Positions 35,851 to 47,002 of a stretch of 64,000 bases of DNA are shown piece by piece. The position numbers and the translations under genes are program-made. Below the pieces are notes generated by a model, which saw only the letters and a program-made list of their open reading frames with translations, did no database searches and was not told the origin of the DNA. Within the stretch, counting starts at the first letter, position 1, and every line of letters begins with the position of its first letter. The stretch lies in contig NC_052507.1 of assembly GCF_014356525.2 (NCBI RefSeq), positions 60,364,053 through 60,428,052 on the forward strand. The letters run 5' to 3'. This DNA is from Nilaparvata lugens (Eukaryota > Arthropoda > Insecta > Hemiptera > Delphacidae).

Positions 35851-36795
35851 GGAGGGAGCAGAGCTGATAAGGGCTTAGGCTGCTGAGATTATCGAGATTC
35901 TACAAGATGTGTAACCTCATTTGTTAGGGATGACTAGAAGAAGAGAGGGTGAATGGTGGGAAGTAGTAAGGAGTAGAGAGAAAGAGATTGATGTAGGAAA
36001 AAGAAAAGTGGAAAGGGAAGGACTGGGGAGGGTGGAAGAGGCAGAGGGAGATGATAATAGAATAGAATGACTTTTTATTTGTTGACGATAAAAAGAGAGA
36101 AACGAAGAGGAAAGAAGAGAAGAGATAGGATGTAGGAGAGGTAAAAAATGGGGCAAAAGAATCATGGAAGGGGAGAGAAAACTTTACGATAGAAAGAGAG
36201 AAACGGAGAGAAAAGAAGAGAAGGTTGATGAGGATGGAGGAGAGGAGAAAAATGGGGGAAAAAATCTTAGAGAAGGGGAGAGGAATGTGCCAAAGAGAGG
36301 AGAGGGTATAGGAGAGGGGAGTGGAGGGAGGAGTGATAAAATGAATAAAGAGGAGAAAGGAGAAAACGAGGGATAGGCGAGAAGAGTGATATGATGACAG
36401 AAGAGGAGACAGGAAGAAAGATGAGAGAAAGAAGTAATACAGCGAAGAGTGAGAAGTGAGGACAATAGAAAAGAGGGAATAGGAGAATAGATGAAGGAAA
36501 AGAGAGGGAAGAGGAAGAAGGCGAGATAAGTGACCAGTAATGAGGGAAACAGAAGAAAGGAGAGAGAAAAGAAAAGTAAGGAGGAGAGAGAGGAGAGGAT
36601 GTGAAAGAATAGTAAGGAGGAGTGGACAGTGAAGGAAAGAGAACAAATGAGTGGAAGGAGGGGAGAAGAAAGAAATGTAAGGATTGTGATAGGGAATGAC
36701 AGAAGAAGTGAAGAGAGACAAGAGATGAACAGAGGAGAAAGGAAAGGAGAGAAGAGTGAGGAGACAGTAGAAGAGGGAAGAGAAATGGAATGGAA
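35850..36795. repeat. long purine tract, about 950 bp
   Basis: AGAGAGAAA, GAAGAGA and GGAGAGG words fill the + strand. The 316-codon minus-strand frame that starts at 36874 and runs through it consists mostly of Ser, Leu, Phe, Pro and Tyr with no domain, and is a product of the tract. Confidence 0.85.
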
Positions 36796-37015
36796 TAACT
36801 GCCTTTATTTTTGACCTAGGAGGTTTGATGTTAGGGCGCAGCCAGCCCTCTCTTACACCTGACCCTCCATACAATTCTAAGGTACAAAGTTACAACTAAA
36901 ACAAACATCATAAAACCATAAATTAAAGTTGAAGAAAACAATATCTTAAAAAAAAAATTAAAACGAAAAAAAAAATAAAAATAAAAAAGGAAAAACACTT
37001 TATAGGAAACTTGAA
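36796..37015 (-). mobile_element. probable LINE 3' end inserted in the purine tract
   Basis: The + strand reads TGCCTTTATTTTTGACCTAG, then GGGCGCAGCCAGCCCTC. On the minus strand this gives ...CCTAGGTCAAAAATAAAGGC, a plausible A-rich 3' end with a polyadenylation-like AATAAA. On the far side an A-rich run (36945-37000) follows. It interrupts an otherwise continuous purine block. No coding part is visible. Confidence 0.4.
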
Positions 37016-37029
37016 TTTATTTCGAATTT

Positions 37030-37500
37030 AAGTTCGTAAAAGGAGATTATGCAAAAGAAAGAAAAGAACAGTGAATAGAGAAGAGATAGAGTCAGGAAAG
37101 AGTAGAAGAGAGACGAGGAATAGAGAGAGCAGAAGAGAGCAGTTGAGTGAAAGAGAGAGGTGATAAAAGGTGGGGAAAAGCGAGGAAGGGAGAGAAGATA
37201 GGTATAGGTTAGAACAGGATAAGATTAAATTCTTATGCGAGAAACGAGAGAGTAAATTAGAGGAGAAAGAATTTTGTTAAGGAGGAGGAAAAAGAATGAG
37301 GGAAGTGAAAAAAAATAATTTCAAAAAGAAAAAAAAGAGAGAAATAGAAAATTTGTGAATTAAGAAAGTGAAGAAAATCAACGAGAGAAGAGAGAGAGAG
37401 AGAGAGAGAGAAAAAAAATTAGTGAGAGGGAAGTACAGTGAGTGAATGAAGGGTGGTGGAGTTGTATTAGTGTTGACCAAGGGGCGGTGGGGCGGTGGGG
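37030..37500. repeat. purine-rich tract with (GA)n core
   Basis: Continuation of the A/G-biased DNA, with (GA)n at about 37386-37411 and GGGGCGGTGGGGCGG at the 3' edge. Confidence 0.7.
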
Positions 37501-37509
37501 CGTCAGTCA

Positions 37510-39960
37510 TCGCATGTGGTATGTACCCTCTGATGGTGTCAAGGCCTGCTTCTGCTCATTGTCTAACCGTCTGTGGTAGCAAATAGGGTGTGAACTGATA
37601 AGCGGTTTGCCACTCCCCCCACCCTAACAACCCCCAACCATCACATTACCTGCTAGCCTGTTAATCCGCCCCCTATATCCTCACCTTCTTATCTAATGTT
37701 CACTCGTTATCTTACCATTTATCTCATTTTAATGTATCTAATATTATCGGTCTATCCATTGTTCCTGTACAATGAGCAATGAGCAGGAGAAGATATCTTA
37801 GATGAAAGCATAGGAATGTATTTGCTTTATCAGATAGCATATCATGTTTATGAGCTTGAAAACTCCATACAGTAATAACCTTTCATACTTTTCTTTGTCT
37901 ATGATTTGACTATGTTATCAATTTATATGATAATATTACATTTTAATATGATATCGATTGATAATTAATGTCCGTAAGTTGTTTTTTAGTTAAAAATTCA
38001 ATAAATGTTGTGGTATCTATGAAATAGCGATATTGTACCCTATGAAATTTGATAACAAATCCTTTTTCAAATTCATAGACGTAGACGCCTTCTACATGAG
38101 TTTAGCTTCCAAATCGAAATTATCCCCTTTTATTCTAATCATTTATGTAGTATCTGCTGATTTTCAATTCGTATTGAACATAAAACTCTGGAATTTTTCC
38201 AACGTGAACAATGGTACAGGTTTTTTTTACTTACTTTTACCACAGATTAAATAAGTATAAGTATTGTGACGATCTTAAAACTAGTTTTTTAAATCATATT
38301 ATGAAAAATCAAGCTAGAAGCAGCAAACTATCTCGAAATGAAATAATTATCAACTTTACCGCTACTGATAACAATATCAGATTGAATCAGTCTCTTCCAG
38401 TAAATCAATTGAGAGTTCATATTACTTATTCTATTATTTATTCTATTAATTATGAAATTATTATACTAAAATCGCATTTATAGGTTAAGGAAATGTTGTG
38501 GTAAACCTAACCTAAAACATTTAAATGCATAGAACACTAGTATAGAGTTGAGATCAATCAGGCCTGCGTATTATATAATATAATGTGATAGCATGCCATT
38601 ATTTGTGAATTCTCATTTTTCGTTATTGTGTAGAAAAGGAAAAAGGAATCTACAATAATAAGTTAATCGAAAATATTAGCACAGTAAATGAGTTTATTCC
38701 TGAAAAGCAAATTATAAAAAAGATATATTATGTTGATGTACAGTAACAACAAAAAAGTTACAAATACTCTTTGTATGTAAGTCTACATTGACGAACGGTA
38801 TTATTTAATTTAATTACATTTATTGTATGGATTATCAACAAATAAATATTGAATAGAAGCGATCTTGCTAGATTCATTCCTCTTTGCATGAAATACCAAT
38901 CAGAGGACAAAGAAAGGGATACCAAAATTTGAATTGTTGAGATGCAACACAGAATGTCGAAATCTATATTGTTATAATTTTATTTATTATTATAACTCAC
39001 CTACACTGTTGGAATTGAATTATATTTATGTTTTAATTTGTCTTGTAAGTCAGGGATTTGAATGTAAACAAAGGAACTATTTTTCATAAAAATATGACGT
39101 GTGCACTACGTCACTCAGCTACAACCAGTAGCAATTATTGTCTTATGCAAAATTAGAAACAGAGAGATTCAAAGAATTGTAAGTTCAATTCGTGGAAGAA
39201 GATTCCTTCTCTAGCACTGACCTTGCCCTAGTCACACGTTCCTAGTAAACTTGCATTTTGTTGAAAAAATCTATGTAAATTGTTTTTTAATTGTTTGATA
39301 ATTCAATGTTAATTGTAAAGTACCTTTTGTCTGTAAAAATAATCATTAATGTAAAATACCCGATTGAATCTACATGAATCGCCGAGTATTATACCAGCAA
39401 CACGTTCTACTTGGAGGCCAGAAAATCCAGCACATGGCAGAAGAATAATTATTTGCGAACCAAGGAAAAAGGAGTCGCGTGAGTTATTCTTCTAGTAAAT
39501 AAATTGGGGCCCCATCTACGATTCATAAGCGATATAAATTCTAGAGAAAATTAATGGTCATGACCAGATTGCAATCAGGAAAAATCCAACGTTACATTAC
39601 AATAATCATCATTAAATTAAATTAATTTATAATCTGTTTATCGATCAAGCTATTCTAAAGCAGAACTCACAACCCTGTAATTATCATTTTATCATATTAT
39701 TTCTTTTTATCTATAAATAATTATTAAATTGTAAATTGTACATGTCTGGTATTGTTAAACCAGAACACGTTATACTGATCACCACTATTCACTTGAAAAT
39801 TATAATTTACTATCTGCTTATCTTGTGTTTTTATAATATATTGGAATAACTGAGCATATCTTCCAGTTCGTTTCCTTTCTAAAAACCTTAATATCGTCTT
39901 TGACACGGTACCATTGGTATTTTGGTAGACCTCATATGGTCAATGAAACAAGTCGGGAAA
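37510..39960. other. AT-rich DNA, no gene recognised
   Basis: Frames up to 90 codons (38033-38254 and 38211-38483, +) are Asn/Ile/Phe-rich and overlap in different frames; no motif is visible. CCTAACCTAA at about 38505 is too short to be telomeric. Nothing else was recognised. Confidence 0.4.
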
Positions 39961-39992
39961 TTAATTGAGTGGAAAGTTGTAGATGGTTGCTA

Positions 39993-40598
39993 ATGTATCA
40001 GTGGATCACTGCGGAATTAATCAATATAATTCTGCTTACATTTGCTTTTACATTGGTCACTGTCGGGGGCTTAGCTCATAATTTCCAGACTAAATTAAAC
40101 AGTGTATGCGGCATTTTGCAGGATTTAAGTCAATGTAACCCAACACTGATGGGATTAGATTCTGTACTCGAATCTCTTTTCGGAAATTATATTTATTCAA
40201 TAAAGTATTCATTATTAATTCTGATAGCGGTGAGAGGCACAATCATACATGGATTTGTGATCTATATCTTTGTTCAGGTTGCATTGGCTATTTATCAGAA
40301 CAAAAAACAGGATATAGTTTTAAGATTGCTTTATTTAAGCTCATTACAATTGAAATATTCCAATCCCAAATCTGGGATAACCTATAAACTTCTCGGTCCA
40401 TATAAGAGATCAAGGTGTGTTTATCAGCGTACCGCCGTTGACTCTGACCAATTAAATAAATTCTCAGCTCTGATATCACACAGAGGGGCATATATTCATG
40501 TACCCATAAAAGTGAGAACTTTCATACATTTATCCATTTGTTGTGTGGTCCATGCCCTCCCTGGAGCAGGCCGTCACAGTATTTACTTCCTTTATTAG
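39993..40598 (+). CDS. unknown protein, about 201 aa, with hydrophobic segments
   Basis: The frame has an in-frame TGA at 39966-39968, so it is bounded; the first ATG is at 39993 and the stop at 40596-40598. Composition does not explain it: unlike the purine-tract frames it uses all residue types. Two long hydrophobic segments are visible, about residues 9-28 and 70-97, separated by a loop with two cysteines. A basic stretch (KRSRC) and a third hydrophobic patch (IHLSICCVVHALPGAG) lie near the C terminus. AATAAA occurs at 40697-40702, about 100 nt past the stop. I recognise no family. It could be a single-exon membrane protein gene, one exon of a larger gene, a TE remnant, or chance. Confidence 0.4.
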   Translation: MYQWITAELINIILLTFAFTLVTVGGLAHNFQTKLNSVCGILQDLSQCNPTLMGLDSVLESLFGNYIYSIKYSLLILIAVRGTIIHGFVIYIFVQVALAIYQNKKQDIVLRLLYLSSLQLKYSNPKSGITYKLLGPYKRSRCVYQRTAVDSDQLNKFSALISHRGAYIHVPIKVRTFIHLSICCVVHALPGAGRHSIYFLY

Positions 40599-40689
40599 TA
40601 TTTACATCGTACTTTATTATTGGATTTACCTCACCATCTGTATGCTATACTGTGAATTTCATTACATTGTGGATGTTTGATATCTCATG

Positions 40690-41020
40690 AAAATCCAATA
40701 AAAAAATCGACATTCCTGTTTTGAATGATTATAATCAAGTAGAATCCATCAGCAAATATATTTTGTAGCACTGATAATATTTTAGCTCTTATTTTGACTC
40801 ATCTGACGAAAGATTCTAGATAACGTTTCATAGAACGTTTCTTAGAGCGTTTCTTAGAACGTTCAGTCAGACGTTAACTTTTCTTATTTTTAATTTTTCA
40901 TTAACTTTTTTCTCGTGTTACTTATGAAGAACTTTGTGATGTTGAATCGGGAACAGTTTTGGGCTATAATGCCTGTTGTTCCCATACCTGAATGCATTTT
41001 CGTAAATAAATAGAAAAGAC
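40690..41020. mobile_element. dispersed repeat fragment
   Basis: AGAACGTTTCTTAGAGCGTT near 40832 is a short internal repeat, and GGGAACAGTTTTGGGCTATA near 40949 shares ACAGTTTTGGGCT with the repeat at 15880-17305 (16463). It ends near CGTAAATAAATAG. It is a non-coding piece; family unknown. Confidence 0.4.
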
Positions 41021-41276
41021 CTCACTAGAGTAAGCAATCAAAGTGAAATATATTGCAATTACATCACTTTAATGCAAATCAGTGTAAATTCAGACAAGGA
41101 ATAGTAAGTCATTATCTTTTTCAACATTCTTAATCATCCATTGTCTCTATGTAACTGTTTAATTGAATAAATGGGGTCCCCTAGAATCACCACTTCTATT
41201 TACATGATCCTAGGCAATGATACTAGTATAGTCGGACGAATAACCTCTCAGCCCTGGAGACTAAAACTACCCTACT

Positions 41277-41457
41277 GTAGTGATATTCACTTAGAACTGT
41301 CAGCATCCCTCATTTGATAACATCAATGCTTCTCATTCAACCAATGCTGACACTTCGAATTGAGTGAGATTTACTTTTAACCAGTCAGCAACCCTTATTT
41401 GGTAGCATCAATACTTTCAATTCAGCCAATGCTGACAGTTTAGAGTGAATCTCACTA
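41277..41457. mobile_element. small hairpin MITE, two adjoining units
   Basis: Unit 1 runs from TAGTGATATTCACTTAGAAC through CTGTCAGCA and TGCTGACAC to GAGTGAGAT. Unit 2 starts in the same GTGAGATTTAC and runs through CAGTCAGCA and TGCTGACAG to GAGTGAATCTCACTA. Each unit is an imperfect hairpin of about 90 bp, and the two share the junction GTGAG. It has no ORF. Confidence 0.7.
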
Positions 41458-41851
41458 CAGTGGCACTCGAATGAAGATTGCGGAACGAACGTAATCGGTG
41501 GCCTGTAACTTGAAACTTTTGCACTTCCTCCTTGGAAAATACGCCAACGCTCAAATTGGATCAAAGCCAGAAGTCGTCCTTATATCGACCAGAGCCAGGG
41601 CCAGTCTGCTATGTGCTCCAACATGTTCCAGGGTCTCTGGTATCATCCTATTAAAGCATTCCCGATGTTTGTTCAAGGAGTTTATTGTACGTGAAATTCG
41701 AAAAATCTTGTGGGAATGATCTGTTATAGAAGAAATCAGGTAGAATTGAAAAAAAACCGTTCTAGTTGTTCCATTCAAAACTGCTTGAGAGCTTGAATAT
41801 TGTTTTTGTGTAGTTGAGAAGTTGATATTGTGGTAATTATTCATATTCATA

Positions 41852-42067
41852 TTGAATGAAAAAGACTAAGAAATTGTCAAAAAACACAGATTTATTGATA
41901 CTTAGAAAGACCGGTTTCGGTTATTACACCATTGTCAATCTCTGATAAACTGTTTATCTCTAATCTCTGTTTATCAGAGATTGACAATGGTGTAATAACC
42001 GAAGCCGGTCTTTCTAAGTATCAGTAAATCTGTGATTTTTGACAATTTCTTAGTCTTTTTCATTCAA
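41852..42067. mobile_element. fold-back element with 99-bp near-identical arms
   Basis: The left arm 41852-41950 and right arm 41969-42067 are inverted copies differing at about three positions, separated by an 18-bp spacer. The outer ends are TTGAATGAAAAAGACT and AGTCTTTTTCATTCAA. The arms contain GACCGG(T/C)TTCGGTTATTAC, a word resembling the inner part of the looser fold-back at 1179-1365. It encodes nothing. The near-identity of the arms suggests recent formation or gene conversion. Confidence 0.85.
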
Positions 42068-43960
42068 GCTTGAATATTGGATTACACGAAAGCCTTCTAT
42101 TGGTTTGAATGATTTCAATGTTCAACCCTTGGTGTTTATGCTACATTTTTCTCGGCCAGAATGTATACAGTGTTCAACAGACACTGATTTAAGAAATGGT
42201 GTGTTCGTTGTGACGTAATAGCATCGGCCAATGGGAGATCGAGTGGGCAAGGCTTATACTAATGCACCAAAGTTTACTCGTGCTCTTTGGTCGAAATTTT
42301 CTGAAGAAGTAGATCCCAAGCTTACGTTGGGTTGGGGCAACCTATGGAATTCAACCTATGTAGGGGGCATTTCAATAGCAAATTACTTGTTTTACAAATT
42401 TTTGGTTTTACCAATGGAGTATTATTGTTGAAATGAATATTTTTATGAAATTTTTTGAATGTTGAGTACTGTACGATATTGATAACAGTTCAGTAGTACA
42501 TAACATTTTCGGTCTCTTAATTTCTCATCTGTATCTACCGCAATATCACCAGCTTCATCACTACAGAGAAAGTATTCAACTAGTTTTGAATCAGTTGATA
42601 GGATTGTCAATATATGTAACTTCTCTATTTCAAATTAGTAAGAAGAAATAGTCCAATAAATCAGATCAAAAAGCTTAGAAAACTAGTTTGGGACTCGCGG
42701 TATCCTCGATAGTACGCGAAACTGTCTCAGTACAATCGTGAAACATTACACTGTATGAACTACACTAACTGAGCAAACTATGTTCAGAACATAACAATGG
42801 AACGTTGAACTTTGTTGTGGTTCTTCATTGCATGCAAACTCATCACTACTAGCATCAGTTACTTAGTTTTGAAGTGCTTGAGTTGTAAGAGATTTATGTA
42901 TGCTAATTGTTGCTGTTTCAAAGCGTTTATTACAAGTAGTTTTCTGAATGATTTAACCAATAATTTTTCAACGTTCCCTTATTGATAGAAACACACATTT
43001 AAGAGAGAGATTACATCTTATTCAAGACAGATAACAGGTTAATACTGTTTTGTACTCAAAAATAGTAGAGACTATGTAGTATACACTATTAGTATTAGAC
43101 AGTTTACTAGAGACTATTCACTAATAATAGAGACTATGACAGAAAACAGGCTATTACTGTTATTGAATTCAAAAATAGTAGAGAGCCTTACCACCATTAT
43201 GGTAGTATAAAAATGTAACACAGAATAGTTCATGATCATCAATGGGTTGATAATATCAGTCTTAAGTCAAGCTGCAATTGAATAACGTTATTAATGACTT
43301 GTTGAATCATAAACTTAACCGTTGACATAACTTGAGTTCAAGAGGGTCTCTCAGAAATGGGAATTATATAAGAAAGTTACAGTAGATCGAGAAAATATAT
43401 AAATATAATAGTTACAGCCGGTGGTGACTTATCTTCTCCATGAGTTGGTTGAGTCGAAAGGAAATGGTAGGTTACACGGATCCATGATTTTAGTTCTTCT
43501 CAATTTCATTCTTTTCGGTCTTTTCGTTCTCAATTTCTTGTCGTCAGTTGCAGGCCACGTTATACGGTTGAACTCGAAAAGTTACTCCTGCAAGAGGAAA
43601 AAGTGAAAGAAGAAGAAGAAGAAGATGAATGAGAGAGAGAGAGAGAGAGAGAAAAGATTGCGAGTAGACTGTGTGCAGGAGTGTGCAAAAGATTTTTGTT
43701 GTAACTGAGATACGAAAAGAAGAACTCTCAGGAACTGTAGCCTACGCATGAAAAGTTACTTACTTTTCTCTGCCCAATTTATTTTTGAGGGAGTGGACTT
43801 TATCTTGAAACTAAAATATTAATATTCTGAGAGACATGGAGGCCTATATAGTAAATTGAATACCTCAATAATTATTCAACATTATTCAGTGGTTCAATCG
43901 AATATGAAATTAAATTATTCAATTTTGTCTCTATTTACTCGCTATTTCACATCTGGTGTT
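42068..43960. other. no gene recognised; local 112-bp duplication at 43026-43185
   Basis: A 66-codon frame at 42231-42431 (+) has mixed composition but no known domain. GACAGATAACAGG ... AAAAATAGTAGAGA at 43026-43072 recurs as GACAGAAAACAGG ... AAAAATAGTAGAGA at 43138-43185. A (GA)n run lies near 43631-43654. Confidence 0.45.
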
Positions 43961-43968
43961 TTCATTTT

Positions 43969-44056
43969 TTATTTATTTATTCGTTATTTTATTTATTTAT
44001 TTATTATTTTATTTATTTATTATTTTATTTATTTATTATTTTATTTATTTATTTAT
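43969..44056. repeat. (TTTA)n minisatellite
   Basis: TTTATTTATTTAT blocks separated by TATTTTA give a higher-order period of about 20 bp. Tyr/Ile/Phe/Leu-rich frames of 80-84 codons over it follow from the repeat. Confidence 0.9.
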
Positions 44057-44132
44057 TCACAATGGAGACAACGTGTTTCCCCAAAAATGTCTCCTTGACA
44101 ATAGAAATTGTAGAGATACAAATGAAAAAAGA

Positions 44133-44136
<4 letters not shown>

Positions 44137-44168
<32 letters not shown>
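44137..44168. repeat. (TA)n microsatellite
   Basis: About 30 bp of alternating TA, ending in TGTGTGTTG. Confidence 0.9.
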
Positions 44169-44172
<4 letters not shown>

Positions 44173-44399
44173 TGTCTAATCTTCTGTATCCTCCTGGTTC
44201 ATTCCCTTAATTTTTGGTTTGATCGACACTAATTTGTCCAACTCTCCGCATGATCTTTGATTAAAAAATTTTCTCTCATAATAATGAAATTTTCTCTCAT
44301 GGAAAATTTCTTGTTAGGTATATTATTTGCTTTCACGTGCAGATGGTTGAAGGAGCCAATCACTTCTTATTTCATGTCTTTTGCATAAAATATCAACAA

Positions 44400-45420
44400 T
44401 CGTTCACTCACCTCAATCAATTCTTTCAATAGTATTTCAATTATTTTTCATGTTTTCTCTCTTATGTTTTCCCTCTTTATGTTTTCCTCTATCTGTAATC
44501 TCCATGTTTTATATCTTCTTGGCAGTATCTTCAATGACAATCTCGTTATTCTTTTGTATGTCTTCGTCTTCCATCATTACATTGTATGTCATCAATTGTA
44601 GGTCGATAACCAAGTCATCTATGAAAACCTCTGTCATTATAGCCATTTCATTTCAATAATTTTCTACTACTTTCCCATTTTTTCATCATTAGTATTCTTT
44701 ACATGATCATACAATAATAAGTCTTCCAATAGTTTATACCAATCTTATACCAATCTATGTTGTGTGCCACGCTGAATAAATACTGCAATAAAATAATCAA
44801 TACTTAATATTATCAAAAATTCATATTATCTTCATCTCTTTTGTTTTCTTTTTCAGAGTTTGCAGCACAACAAACAACGACTTGATGGTTCGTTTATCTG
44901 TCACTAGTAGGCGCAGTTGTTACTATCACACTCAACCGTAAAATGACTTCTTGTTTCTTTTCCCACCCCTAACCCAACTTCCAAAAATTCTTATTTCCTT
45001 CTCTTAACAACGTCTGAGCGACCATCTCTCACTTATTTTTCTCATTCTCTCTTAACTCTCACATTTGAACTTTCTCTCTCTCTCTCTCTGCAGCGTGTGA
45101 TCGACTCAAATAATTCTCCCTCTCATCCTAAACTCCCATTCCCTCCAGTCTAAGGTCAAAGAGACTTCTTTCTCTTATTCCAGAATCTTCTCTGCCTCTC
45201 CTAACAATGTCCGAGAAACCTCTCCCTTCTCACTTTCCTCCCAAACTCCCTGAAGCTCTTCTTTTTCTCTCTCTAACCTGGGCCAACCCCTTCCCCTCTT
45301 CAATCTTTATCCAAACCTCCCTCAAACTCTCTCCGTTGTCCCTCTCTTTACTTTCTCCCACCCTTACCGCTCTCTTTTTATCTCACTCCAGCTATGTTTC
45401 CCTGCGCGACTAAACGGTAA
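44400..45420. repeat. pyrimidine-rich block on + strand
   Basis: T/C-biased, strongest at 44960-45420 with (CT)n at about 45074-45091. It is the only large block with pyrimidines on +; all earlier long tracts have purines on +. Frames of 68-92 codons over it are Ser/Leu/Pro-rich by composition. Confidence 0.65.
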
Positions 45421-45429
45421 ATCAACTTT

Positions 45430-46780
45430 TCTCTCAACGGTGACATTTCCAGGCGATTTTTCATCTCTAACCGACCGCGAAAACGCCAACCGACTGGGCA
45501 TTTCTCCCTCCAAACTTCTCCTACCACGGCCCCCTAATCTAATCGCGCAACAAATCCCTGCAACATGCATGTCTGAACATTTTCAAGGCAAATTTCTTCT
45601 GCAGCTGCTGTCCATCAAGCGACATTGGGGTGCGATGTTTCGCGAGGACTGCAAACTTGAGATAAGTATCTCACTTTTTTTAAGGTTTATGTTGATTCAA
45701 GCTGGTTCGGATTTCTGAGGTTGATGTAGGTCTGTGCGTAGGCAATGGGAATGATAATGGGAGATGAGAAGACATACAACGTTAGGTGGGTTCCAAACCC
45801 AATAGTTGTTTGTGATGAAGCCTATTTGTTGGGATTTCCACAAATATGTTTTGTAATAATTTTCGCTCTACGAATAATTTTGAAAATGACGTTCGATTTT
45901 GATACAGCTTCTAATATACTACTCTGATGGTAAAACAATGGAAAAGATTCTCAAGATATCCTCTACGTCAACAAACTTGTATCTTTAAACTTAAATCTTT
46001 GGTCAAGAGTAAAGTCAATCGTAGAATCATTAATTGAAATCTGAAACTGAATTAACACACCTTCAAAATGAAAATCGTAAATAATTGATTTCATTCAATT
46101 TATTCCGTTCACTCTCATTGATTTGTCTTTACAAATTGTCTATACATTCTATATGATTTGTCTATACATTCATTGAACATTTATTGATAAATTATCCATC
46201 AATTTTTATAAACTATTCATTGATAAAATTATTATTCATATTGTTAGATCGTTACTTGTTTTCATCAATTTGATAATATCATCATTCCAAAGTTCTTCTC
46301 TTTCTAGATAAGATCATCAATTTGAAATCCACACTGCTCTTCAGCAAAGTGCTCAACGCGTTTTGTACCAGGAGAAAAGTGGCGAGAATCATCGCAGAGT
46401 TTTCTGCAGAGAAACACTCCAGGCCTGACAGGAATCTGTCAGCCAGCCCACTGACCGACGTGACGTGACGAGAGCGACGACGATATTCAAAAGGCATTGA
46501 CGTCAGCGTCGGAGATATCACTGCGGCACTGACACCGTGACTGTCTTTGTTCTCGGCACGTCTCCAGTCTTGAACCAGTTCGTGCACGTTGGTGCGTGGT
46601 TAACCTCAAAATTTCGCTTGTTTCGTGTGCAATTGAGTGAACTGTATTTGTTTTCACTACAACATAGTTGCTAGGATAGTGTAATACGTGGTTCAAGTGA
46701 GAGGTTTCCTTGTAGTTTTTTGTTAGCTCAATACGTTTTCAATAAAATTCATTGTACGTGATAATTTCAGTGATCTGTTT
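45430..46780. other. no gene recognised; CpG-richer part at 46320-46640
   Basis: 46320-46640 is less AT-rich, with ACGTGACGTGACG and GACGTCAGCGTCGG words that contain CRE-like cores. A minus-strand frame of 101 codons (46282-46587) crosses it without a recognisable domain. It could be an untranslated exon or promoter region, but neither direction can be chosen. Confidence 0.35.
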
Positions 46781-46781
46781 C

Positions 46782-47002
46782 CTATAGTGAGGTCCACGTC
46801 ATAATGATAGTATTTGATCAACTTTGGTTTTGCTATCCTTGTCTATTATTCGACAAAGTCGGTGGCACTATCCTTTTCTAGGTCCACAACAATGCCAATC
46901 ATGTTTTTGACAGTGTAGAAATATAATTAATTAATGAAGAGAATCGGCATCGCTATTCTTCTATCTTTATCCACTGCCATTATAACATGGACCTCACTAT
47001 AG
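46782..47002. mobile_element. MITE with CTATAGTGAGGTCCA TIRs
   Basis: The left end is CTATAGTGAGGTCCACGT and the right end ACATGGACCTCACTATAG, inverted with one mismatch over 18 bp. A TA at each outer edge fits the TA target of Tc1/mariner-type elements. Internal words such as TGCTATCCTTGTCTATTATT and GCTATTCTTCTATCTTTAT look like direct repeats. It has no ORF. A decayed relative is at 27313-27401. Confidence 0.75.

Noticed and set aside
35924..36874. 316-codon open frame on the minus strand
   Set aside because: Made mostly of Ser, Leu, Phe, Pro and Tyr across a CT-rich strand, with no domain. It is explained by composition.
46282..46587. 101-codon minus-strand gene
   Set aside because: Mixed composition in a GC-richer patch, but no domain, no clear partner exons and overlap with another frame.
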